Assembly (NCBI GenBank): GCA_018985235.1
Contig: JADGIG010000278.1
Span: 1-10,841, forward strand
From: Sanchytrium tribonematis
Taxonomy: Eukaryota; Sanchytriomycota; Sanchytriomycetes; Sanchytriales; Sanchytriaceae
Length of the DNA: 10,841 nt
Direction: 5' to 3'
The notes below the pieces were generated by a model, which was not told where the DNA came from, did no database searches, and was given only the letters and a program-made list of their open reading frames with translations. The translations under genes were made by a program, and so were the position numbers. Positions within the stretch are counted from its first letter, which is position 1. Each line of letters opens with the position of its first letter. Below, one piece after another: positions 1 through 6,917 of the stretch.

Positions 1-1554
1 CTTTTGACTGTTTAAAACAGTTATTTTATCCGTTATATAACTAATAAATTCACTCAATTGGTTAATAACAGTGGATCGATATGTGTTTTCACTTATTTCT
101 AAAATTTCTTTTGTGCTTCTAAACGGCTGATGTAGTAAAAGTATTTGAATGTAGTATGCCTCACTTGGCATACGCTTCAATACATATTGATTTTCTTGAT
201 TTAAAAATTTGCTTTTTTTGAAATGAGGCTAAGTTTTTGTATCTTTTTTGCAATAAGTGGTTGTACACGAATAAATTTGATATGATCGTCGTCATCTTTT
301 GGAATTTCACAAGAAACCATATCAAGCAATTGATTTTTGTTTTCTATATCTAGCCATATTAAAGTGTGAATATGAGGACTTCCGCGTTTTGCTTAAGATA
401 CTTTGTAATTAAACTTTGTAACTTATCATAATTGTAAATGGTTGACAAGAACGGTAATTGAATATGAATCGGTATCAAGATCAAAATTAACATTTTGAAA
501 ATTATTTATATATTCATGCAAGTCAGTATTATTAGATTCATCTACTGAAATAGTAAGAAACAAATGTGGTAGTCCACGATCTTTTACAAACTGTCCCACG
601 GATATTGGTTGGAATGGGAGTACTGTAGTCTTCGTTAATTTTTTACTTTTTTGCGTCATAGTCTGAATCTACAAGTATGAATTGCTTTATTATCGAAAAT
701 TGTATTGGCTTTAATCTAATTAATAAGAGAGCTAGATGTTGATCGTGTACTGCAACTTTCAGGTGTATTAATTATACCATCTGAACAGTTTGTTTTGTTT
801 AAGTAATCAAATTCACCTAATGGTAGTCTATCAAATTCAAAATCCTCAATCCCAGCTGTTTTATTAGCACCGTTATTAATTACTTTAAGGGTTAGGTTGC
901 CGTGAAAATCGGACAGTACGCGATGGCCTTTTTTATTGTATTCAACTGCAGTTTTAAATAGCTCATGATGGGGTTTGATAATAGATATTAAATCTTGAAA
1001 GATATTTCAATGCAATTGAGGCTGTTCACTTAATGGAGATACGTCTGGATCTACAGAATAAGGCATATTGTAACTTGTTAGACCGGAAAGATTTTTCCAA
1101 GCCTCTAGATTTACACTTAAACCAAAAGATTTCTTAAATCGTTGATATTGCCATGTACTAGGTCTTTTAAATTTTGTAAATACCCGAACTAGACGCAATT
1201 TTTGAATGTCAGTCAGTGTTAACGCTTTAATTTCAGATGGAATGTTTACAATTTTCAAATCATTGCAACCTATTGTGCCTTGCTTGTTCATTTTGCAGAC
1301 TAATTGTTTACTAGATTCATGCACTTCAAACTTTAATTGATTTCTTTTTCGCATTGATCCACATTTATAACACTTGTGAAATTCATTTTTGACAGTTTTC
1401 GTATTTTAGAGCCGTTCTCAACATATTTTTGTACAGATGCCTTTAGATATTGCTTTAGATTGCGTATTGGTACTGTTTTTGGGGATTTTCGAACATCTAT
1501 TAATGATATGACACTCGGAAAAGCTATTCTCTCTTCTGTAAACGCACAGATCAT
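1..1554 (-). pseudogene. Helitron Rep/helicase remnant, N-terminal half
   Basis: Helitron proteins nick and move single-stranded DNA by rolling-circle replication, using an N-terminal HUH endonuclease and a C-terminal Pif1-like helicase. Read on the minus strand, this stretch gives, in order: a possible ATG at 1554; a CYKC segment near 1360 with a later lone Cys (VCKMNKQG); a block containing IPSEIKALTLTDIQ (1354-1007), like the conserved N-terminal domain of Pif1/Helitron proteins; GLPHLFLTIS (659-426), matching the Helitron_like_N motif; and RGSPHIHTLIWL at about 351-386, the HUH metal-binding motif. A later segment, SEAYYIQILLLHQPF, lies near 110-160. Breaks seen: frameshifts near 1390, near 660 and at the T7 run 213-219; in-frame stops at 1007-1009 (TGA), 716-718 (TAG), 656-658 (TGA) and 393-395 (TAA). 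The helicase half would lie beyond the window. I see no intact catalytic Tyr motif (YxxKY type) after the HUH. It is a dead copy; family assignment is fairly firm. Confidence 0.75.
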
Positions 1555-3298
1555 GCCTGAAAATACTCAAAACAACAATTACAACACGAGCAAATTACAA
1601 AATTCCATCGAAATAGTAAACCCCATCATCCACTCAACAAATTCTTGTGAAGATGAACCATTCGACAATGATTTCTCATCTTCGCATCGCAGTGACTCTT
1701 CAAATGACTCTCAAATGAACGTCAAACAACCGGAGAGCCACGTGCCACAAATTACGCAATCGCAAAATCTTATTGTGTTGGGCCAAAAGCAAATTGTAAC
1801 AACCGCCAATTTTATATTAACACTTTTAAGCAAATTGAAGACTCAAATCACAGATAAATCTCAGTTCATCAAATTTCTATTCAAATTAACAAAATGGTTT
1901 TATTTTAAACTGTCCTGCCCACAAAACTCAAGAAACAATCGAAATCCACACATTTGGCGATTCTATTATCCACGCAGGCTGCACTTCCGAAATGCAAATG
2001 GATCCATCTGAATTAACAAATACATCCATTCAACGATGTGGTCATATTGACAAATGTAAAATGGACGACTTATTGGATTTCTTGTTTTTGCCAGTCAAAG
2101 AATCCACACAGTGCACATTATTTTGGATTCGAAATCTATCAACCAGCTTGCTATTTTGCCACTAATCAATCAATACTCCCCATCTGTATTGCCACTAATC
2201 AATCAATACTCCCCATCTGTATTTATTATCGTTGTCAAATTTGATAACATCAAGCAATTTAATCTTGACTGTCTCTCATTCCCCGAAAATTGGAAGGAAA
2301 TACACAATCCAGAAGCACTACAACAGATTTGCCAAAAGAATTACGCACAGAGCACATCATTTCAGACTTTAGTATTTTCCAATCCAAGTGAAACAGCCAT
2401 GGAAGTTATCAAAAAAGTGATCAAAAACCAGCCAATCATCTGTCCTTGTGTACGTGGTTATAAATCACCCCAATCAACATCAAACATCGTGATCATCACT
2501 TTGCAACGCAACGAATCCAACACAGATACATTCCAATCACAATTACAATATTTAGTTGTTCAACTAACTCAGATTTGCATGTTAAAGATAATGAGCCATT
2601 TAGAAGCCACTATAATGCCAAATTAAAGCCAAATTGTCAACCATGCACCAAATTAGAAAATGATGCATTTATTAAAATTCCTCAAAAATGGCCAACAATT
2701 ATCCAGCAATATCAAAATGGAATGCCAGATAATCAGATACACGTCTGGGTGGATGCATCACTGCATGTAGAATCACGTCAATCTACTTGTGCTTTGATTG
2801 TTTTGACAAAATCGACTTATTGTATAAAAATATACAAAATCAACAAATTGAAAGCCGATGATTCAACAAGATCAGAAATTATAGGAATTGCTTGCTCAAT
2901 GGCGCTCATTCATAAACAATTCCCAAATAATTCTGCTAATATCCATATATTTTTGCGACATTTCATCCGCCAATCTGTCATTTGAGCAATTTAAAAGCAA
3001 TTTAAAACATAAATGAAATATTTACAGTGTTGATGTGACCACATTTAACCATATTCCAGGTCACGACGAATCTCAACCAAATTCATTAAATCATCTTGCT
3101 GACTACCTCAGTCACTATCATCAATTCGGGCAAGTACCCCCAATTAAACTCACCAGCAACAAATATTCACCCAAGGACCAAATTAGAACAGATGTATTCC
3201 GTTTGCATCATTTTTGCAATTTCAGAGGATCAGACGAGGAGAATTTGGAAATATTAAGACAAGTGAAGAGAGACGTGAAGGCGAACGAGGTAACTTAG
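1553..3298 (+). pseudogene. Decayed retroelement-like ORF ending in an RNase H domain
   Basis: The C-terminal part is a type I RNase H domain, which degrades RNA in RNA-DNA hybrids and is typical of LINE-type and other retroelements. The four acidic catalytic positions can be traced: Asp in VWVDASLH (2752-2754), Glu in TRSEIIGIA (2875-2877), Asp in the CDISSA segment (2957-2959) and Asp in LNHLADYLS (3101-3103), the last following the IPGH motif near 3056. They lie in different frames: a shift at the T5 run about 2950-2954 and a TGA at 3014-3016 split the domain. Upstream the reading jumps frame near 1890, within 2010-2110 and near 2575. The N-terminal part (from ATG 1553) is Asn/Ser/Gln-rich and unrecognised; one segment has a TFGDSII sequence but no clear hydrolase domain. 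No reverse transcriptase YxDD motif is visible, so RT is either lost or was never there. The element is inactive. RNase H is likely; the element class is inferred. Confidence 0.6.
2156..2221 (+). repeat. Perfect 33-bp tandem duplication
   Basis: Two identical 33-base units, 2156-2188 and 2189-2221, begin TTGCCACTAATC and end CCATCTGTA. The unit is 11 codons, so in the frame used around it the peptide LPLINQYSPSV is repeated without a shift. It lies inside the decayed retroelement-like region and, being perfect, looks recent compared with the many other mutations there. Confidence 0.95.
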
Positions 3299-3561
3299 GC
3301 GTTACCATAGACAAGAATGACTTGTCTGTTGAATTTATAGTGAATCAAAAATAAATTAATCGATTTTATTGGATAAGAAGATTTTTGATTAAATTTTTGA
3401 TTCGTACAAACGGGCCAGCGAGTAAATTTGTAGTACTTTACCAATCAATTCATTTAAATCAGCCATTACCAAGCCATTTTAGAAAGATCTATTTTTAATC
3501 CAACCAAAATTCACTCAAATAGCCAATGAACAGCCACAAAAGTCAAGCATCATGGGTGCGA
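3299..3561. other. Gene-free AT-rich spacer with an inverted repeat
   Basis: No coding stretch is supportable here. It holds an 11-bp perfect inverted repeat, GAATCAAAAAT at 3342-3352 and ATTTTTGATTC at 3393-3403, plus an extra copy of ATTTTTGATT at 3381-3390. It directly follows the RNase H remnant, so it may be the 3' end of that element, but no target-site duplication or clear terminus is visible. Confidence 0.5.
3342..3403. repeat. 11-bp inverted repeat (possible hairpin)
   Basis: The arms GAATCAAAAAT (3342-3352) and ATTTTTGATTC (3393-3403) are exact reverse complements, separated by 40 bases. The right arm is partly repeated at 3381-3390, so two alternative hairpins can form. The sequence is AT-rich, so chance is possible; function is unknown. 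Confidence 0.7.
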
Positions 3562-3799
3562 CTATATAGAGAAGGGAATTACTGGAAATTTTAATAAATT
3601 TTTATTCAGTTTCAGCATTTTAAACATTTCACAAAACATAGCTCCAATAATAGATGCAAAAAAAACTTTTTACAGGATAAGCAGCTCCAGAGCCAGTAAA
3701 TGAAATGAATTCTTCTTTATTTGGGTTTGAAATGATTGAACCAAGACCACCAAAAACAGGACTTTGATCAATAAACTGTTGATATGTAAAATTCTCAAT
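3562..3799 (-). pseudogene. Coding-like remnant, unidentified protein C-terminus
   Basis: On the minus strand an open frame from 3799 reads IENFTYQQFIDQSPVFGG and on through FTGSGAAYPVKSFF. After the A8 run at 3658-3665 the reading continues in another frame as ASIIGAMFCEMFKMLKLN and ends PVIPFSI with TAG at 3562-3564. Together about 79 residues with protein-like composition and one frameshift in a homopolymer. Just upstream on the minus strand is a pyrimidine-rich tract ending CAACTTTAG, a fair intron 3' splice site, so this may be the last exon of a gene rather than an isolated ORF. I do not recognise the family. The frameshift could be decay or a sequencing error in the run. Confidence 0.35.
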
Positions 3800-3876
3800 C
3801 TAAAGTTGAAGCAGATTGAAAAATGGGGGAAAACAAAGAACCCCCCCCCTTTGCAATTCGTGAGTTGGTCGTCAAT

Positions 3877-4140
3877 TCATTTTGACAAATAACACTTGAG
3901 TTGCTTTTTGACACAAACGGGGTTTTTTGGGTTTAAGATTGGTGTGATCCAAACCCATCTTTCACATTCGGAGAATATTGGATCATCCTGAGCAACATAA
4001 TATGCCAAACAACAGAATTCAGTTATTCTAGCCGGGCTTTAGATTGACCTGGTGTACATCCATATCTTCTACAGTTTTACAATGTTTCTGGCGACAAAAG
4101 ACTCATCTATGTAGCAGCACTTCAGTAAAGTGATGGTAAT
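3877..4140 (-). pseudogene. Coding-like remnant, possibly a DDE transposase scrap
   Basis: Two minus-strand readings look protein-like. From about 4140 one frame gives CCYIDESFVARN; after a stop and shift near 4070 another gives RRYGCTPGQSKARL. Together these resemble the IDE(S/T)...RRYG...P.G block around the second catalytic Asp of IS630/Tc1-mariner transposases. A third frame (about 4045 down to TGA at 3877-3879) gives EFCCLAYYVAQDDPIFSE and further residues that do not match that family. All pieces are short and in different frames, so the transposase idea is weak. Confidence 0.2.
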
Positions 4141-4221
4141 GACTGACTAGCAGCCGACTGGTAACTTAAGTCATTAGAATAGATAATTTGTGATGACTAA
4201 TGACTCGCTAATTGACTAGCA
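4139..4221. repeat. GACT/AGTC-rich cluster with 9-bp inverted repeat
   Basis: Within 83 bases the tetramers GACT or AGTC occur many times, for example GACTGACTAG near 4141, TGATGACTAATGACTCG near 4191 and TTGACTAGC near 4212. AGTCATTAG (4169-4177) and CTAATGACT (4197-4205) are exact reverse complements. It lies in gene-free sequence; it might be a simple repeat or a binding-site cluster (TGACTNA-like, bZIP-type), but nothing shows function. Confidence 0.5.
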
Positions 4222-4342
4222 TGCCTATTTATTTAAATGATCCCATTTTGTATCCACTTTTACAAAGTACATACCCTTTCAAGGTTTCAGTTAGAAGGTT
4301 CCATCTTTACACTTCTCAATATCTGCTGATTCTTGAATCCAG

Positions 4343-4968
4343 GAACAAATAATTCGAGTTGTAGCATCTGCTGCCATATTGGGTGATGCTCCCAATCAGA
4401 AGCAGATCAACTCGGAAAAATGTAAGAAAATTTACCCCGATTGGGGACAAACGACATGTGATCGACTGTGTATTGTACAGTCACCTGGTAATTGGGTACG
4501 AAGACCCATTTTAGCCAATCAGAAGTTAGATGAAAGTTACTAAAAAGGAATTTTTTCCCCAAATATATACGTTCTTCACAAATATAATCTTTTTTGTGGA
4601 CTTAATTGATTACGATGACTGGATTTTACAGGGCTCAAGAAGACGTCTATTTGTGAACCGAGTAGAAGCAAGGTTAAGCACATTGGCAAGAGATGTCTTT
4701 TATCAATTTATTAAATTACTTGGACCCACAAGTTAGGATACATGGATGATTTTGTATCACTTTTTAAAAATGCATTATGAGGCGTCGCATCAAAGTGATT
4801 TGACTTTTAGTGAGGCTGAAAACGAATATTTTGAACAAGCAATTGATGTAACTGTGGCATTGCCTTTGGGATATGGCAAATAAATATGTGGATTTTTATT
4901 TGTTTGCCAATCAAATTCCTCAACCTGTTTTCTTTGTCCAAGGTTTTAGTAACTCTTTTAACGAGTAA
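4343..4968 (+). pseudogene. Degraded unidentified protein-coding gene
   Basis: A plus-strand reading runs with protein-like composition for about 200 codons but in three pieces. From 4343 to a TAA at 4541-4543 it has INSEKCKKIYPDWGQTTC and SPGNWVRRPILANQ. From 4530 to TAA 4881-4883 another frame has LFVNRVEARLSTLARDVF, an in-frame TAG at 4734-4736, then LYHFLKMHYEASHQSD and FEQAIDVTVALPLGYG. A third frame from 4876 gives KYVDFYLFANQIPQPVFF and ends with TAA at 4966-4968. The first piece begins after TTGAATCCAG, a possible 3' splice site, and TGGATTTTACAG at about 4620-4631 could be another, so part of the fragmentation may be introns. I do not recognise the protein; LPLGYGK looks slightly like a Walker A loop but lacks the expected context. 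Confidence 0.4.
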
Positions 4969-5008
4969 CTACAATTTTTAAATTGACTTGTATTTAATTT
5001 CAATTTCT

Positions 5009-5483
5009 TCACACAAATTCTTTAACATTTCCAGCCATTTGGATGATCGAACCATATGAATCAGATTCTTTATCTATAAAATGATGGGAATGATTAATTT
5101 CTGGGAGCATATCTATTGACTTTTTGTTGTTTCTTGGTGACGCTACCGTAGAGGAACTAAATTGTTTTGGTGTTCCATAATATTCTAAAATCAATGAACG
5201 TAAGTGTGATTTAGTAAAGAGTGTTTCATAGTAAGTCCGATATGGTCCAGTGGCTAGGATCTCTGCCTTTCACGCAGATGGCCGGGGTTCGATTCCCCGT
5301 ATCGGAGATTTTTTGACTGTTTATTCTCATTTGATTCAAAGAATTATCCTGCGAATTCCCAATTTGATTCATTTTTGTCATATACAACATCAAAGACTCC
5401 ATGGTGAATAGCAAGAATATTTCTGCTTTTCTTGTCAGACTCAGAGACTTTTGATCTGGTGTCTTCTTAATGCCAAGCTTCAT
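5009..5483 (-). pseudogene. Minus-strand coding remnant split by the first tRNA-Glu
   Basis: Below the tRNA, minus-strand sequence from about 5235 to TGA at 5009-5011 is one open frame of about 75 codons: KSHLRSLILEYYGTPKQF, then INHSHHFIDKESDSYGSI and a terminal AGNVKEFV. It has no convincing ATG near its start, so it looks like the C-terminal end of something longer. Above the tRNA, minus-strand frames between 5483 and 5341 include SRNILAIHHGVFDVVYDK and, in another frame from ATG 5483, MKLGIKKTPDQKSLS. The pieces could be one gene later interrupted by the tRNA and by frameshifts, or unrelated chance ORFs. No family recognised. Confidence 0.3.
5236..5307 (+). tRNA. tRNA-Glu (anticodon UUC), copy 1
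   Basis: A complete 72-nt cloverleaf. The acceptor arms TCCGATA (5236-5242) and TATCGGA (5300-5306) pair fully and G5307 is the discriminator base. The D arm is GTCC...GGAT, the anticodon stem TCTGC/GCAGA closes the loop CTTTCAC with anticodon TTC at 5269-5271, and the T arm is CGGGG-TTCGATT-CCCCG. Box A (TGGTCCAGTGG) and box B (GGTTCGATTCC) are good Pol III internal promoters. No CCA is encoded, as in eukaryotes, and no intron is present. A T6 run at about 5310-5315 should terminate transcription. It is identical to the second copy 630 bp downstream. Confidence 0.97.
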
Positions 5484-5569
5484 TTTTAGCGGGCACCGAT
5501 TTTAAATTATGTTTAAAAATTTTGTTGAGGAGCAAATTCCTAACTTCAATTAATTAACTGTAAATCATT

Positions 5570-5673
5570 GCGAATCAAATTAATATTTTCTCCATCTCTG
5601 GTTTAGCTAGAAGAATATTAAACGCGAATCAAATTAGTATTTTCTCCATCTCTGGTTTAGAAGAATATCAAAC
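5570..5673. repeat. 54/50-bp imperfect tandem duplication
   Basis: Unit 1 is 5570-5623 and unit 2 is 5624-5673. Both start GCGAATCAAATTA, contain TATTTTCTCCATCTCTGG and end in AGAAGAATAT(T/C)AAAC. They differ by a 4-base indel (GCTA in unit 1 only) and two substitutions. It is non-coding and lies between the tRNA genes. Confidence 0.95.
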
Positions 5674-5834
5674 TGTAAAAAAATTAAATGAGTTCGTCTA
5701 TAGCCGTTCTTCTATCGCTCATAAAGAAAGCAGTAATCTTTTACATTAGTACTAATAATGACAACAGATGGTCATATTTTGTCGATTATTGATTTTTGTA
5801 AACCAATATACTTAATCACGGTTTCTTGACCTGT

Positions 5835-5841
5835 TATATAA
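5835..5841 (+). promoter_or_regulatory. TATA-like box upstream of tRNA-Glu copy 2
   Basis: TATATAA lies about 31 bases before the tRNA 5' end, the spacing at which an upstream TATA element helps place TFIIIB in several eukaryotes. Copy 1 has no comparable motif at that distance. AT-rich background makes chance a real possibility. Confidence 0.35.
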
Positions 5842-5865
5842 ATTCAAATATTCAATCTAAATACA

Positions 5866-5937
5866 TCCGATATGGTCCAGTGGCTAGGATCTCTGCCTTT
5901 CACGCAGATGGCCGGGGTTCGATTCCCCGTATCGGAG
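5866..5937 (+). tRNA. tRNA-Glu (anticodon UUC), copy 2
   Basis: Identical over all 72 nt to the copy at 5236-5307, with anticodon TTC at 5899-5901, the same fully paired acceptor and T stems, and no encoded CCA. A T6 run at about 5941-5946 is the likely Pol III terminator. The ATG of the 306-residue gene follows only 43 bp after the tRNA end, so this Pol III unit occupies that gene's proximal upstream region. Identity of the copies suggests recent duplication or gene conversion. Confidence 0.97.
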
Positions 5938-5980
5938 TAATTTTTTAATTTTCTCTAAAAGGAGGAGATATTTCTAAAAC

Positions 5981-6901
5981 ATGAATTTAGTGAAATTATC
6001 CGACGATGTCAAGTTTTTGATATCTAAATATGGATTTGACATTGCTTATAAACTCAATCATATCGAAGGTATGTCCACCAATAGACCATTTCCCCTGCGA
6101 CTCATATTCAATCGAAGAACTGATAGAATCGACTTTTCACCAACATTACAGCATATTGGAAAAGATGAAATCACAGTATTTATTGAGAATGGTAAATGGC
6201 ATCTGTATCACTACCATATTTTACGTGGCAGTTTTGAAGATGAATTGCAAATTCAACATCAAATTTTGAAAATTTTGAATAAAAATAAAAGATGGGACTA
6301 TGTATCTGTCAAAATGATACTTAAGAACGGTAATTGTGTCCATCAAACTCATTGTGCGCGTTCTTTCATCCACGTCAAATTAGATGAATTTTATAATGAA
6401 ATTAGACAATTCACACCAAATCAAATTTATACTTATTTGAGACATTTTTACGAGTCTCAACCTTATGCCAAACTGGTAGAAAAGTGCCATCTACCCAATT
6501 TCCATTTTGCTGATTATTCTGGCTCATTTGTGACTATTTTAGAATATGCTCAAAATTCAAAATCATTTAAATTGACTTTGGGATTAAATACGCTGTATGA
6601 CGAGTATAAATTGTGGATTTGGAAGGAGATATTTGATGAGTCATTAATTGATAAAGATGTCAACTGCCAATTTCTATTATTTGTGGATGGCGTGGCCACT
6701 CAAGAAAAATACACTTTTGAAGAAGCTAAACGATTATTACTGGATGAATATAATGATAAATATACAGATGCTTCTAATGATGAGCTATATCAACTAGCCA
6801 GTGAATTGAAATTGAAGTTGAAAAAGAGAAATTTATGCCATCGATTTCAATCTGATATTGTCAAAGGAATGGATGAGATTCGTCGTCTAGGACAGAATTA
6901 A
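5981..6901 (+). CDS. Uncharacterised 306-residue protein
   Basis: An intact, intronless gene ending in TAA. I do not recognise the family. The start ATG at 5981 has A at -3 and is the first in frame after a stop. No signal peptide or membrane helix is seen, so a soluble intracellular protein is likely. Residues 1-200 look like a mixed alpha/beta fold, with aromatic and His-rich stretches (KWHLYHYHI at 72-80; HQTHCARSFIH at 121-131; CHLPNFHFADYSGSF at 169-183). Residues 245-306 are highly charged and probably helical (EEAKRLLLDEYNDKY; LKLKLKKRN). The Cys/His positions (C119, H121, H124, C125, H131, C169, H170) could bind metal, but their spacing fits no zinc finger I know. The gene starts 43 bp after tRNA-Glu copy 2 and ends 16 bp from the convergent stop of the next gene. 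Being intact amid decayed neighbours, it is probably under selection. Confidence 0.85.
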   Translation: MNLVKLSDDVKFLISKYGFDIAYKLNHIEGMSTNRPFPLRLIFNRRTDRIDFSPTLQHIGKDEITVFIENGKWHLYHYHILRGSFEDELQIQHQILKILNKNKRWDYVSVKMILKNGNCVHQTHCARSFIHVKLDEFYNEIRQFTPNQIYTYLRHFYESQPYAKLVEKCHLPNFHFADYSGSFVTILEYAQNSKSFKLTLGLNTLYDEYKLWIWKEIFDESLIDKDVNCQFLLFVDGVATQEKYTFEEAKRLLLDEYNDKYTDASNDELYQLASELKLKLKKRNLCHRFQSDIVKGMDEIRRLGQN

Positions 6902-6917
6902 GTCAGTAAATAATAAT

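Larger units (their letters stand above)
5309..5865. other. Spacer between the two tRNA-Glu genes
   Basis: Apart from the possible minus-strand remnant at its left end and the tandem duplication at 5570-5673, I see no gene. The sequence flanking the two tRNA genes is not similar, so the duplicated unit is no larger than about the 72-nt tRNA itself, or the flanks have diverged. Confidence 0.5.

Noticed and set aside
2156-2221. CRISPR-like direct repeats (also 5570-5673)
   Set aside because: The units abut with no spacers, have only two copies each, and sit in eukaryotic DNA.
1-3298. In-frame stops as evidence of a non-standard genetic code
   Set aside because: TAA, TAG and TGA all interrupt the mobile-element readings and are accompanied by frameshifts, while intact genes end in TAA or TGA; decay explains it.
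4850-4883. Walker A-like LPLGYGK in the degraded plus-strand gene
   Set aside because: The frame stops right after Lys, no Walker B or helicase context is present, and the better continuation in another frame removes the Lys.
5226-5483. 85-codon minus-strand ORF running through the tRNA-Glu gene
   Set aside because: Its last third is the antisense of the tRNA, so the full ORF cannot be a normal gene; only its upstream part is kept as a weak remnant.
5960-5980. AGGAGG-like Shine-Dalgarno sequence 15 bases before the ATG at 5981
   Set aside because: The spacing is too long, and the tRNA type, P450 and Helitron all indicate a eukaryote; it is taken as coincidence.
6030-6269. 79-codon plus-strand ORF in another frame inside the 306-residue gene
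   Set aside because: It is a shadow of the longer intact reading.
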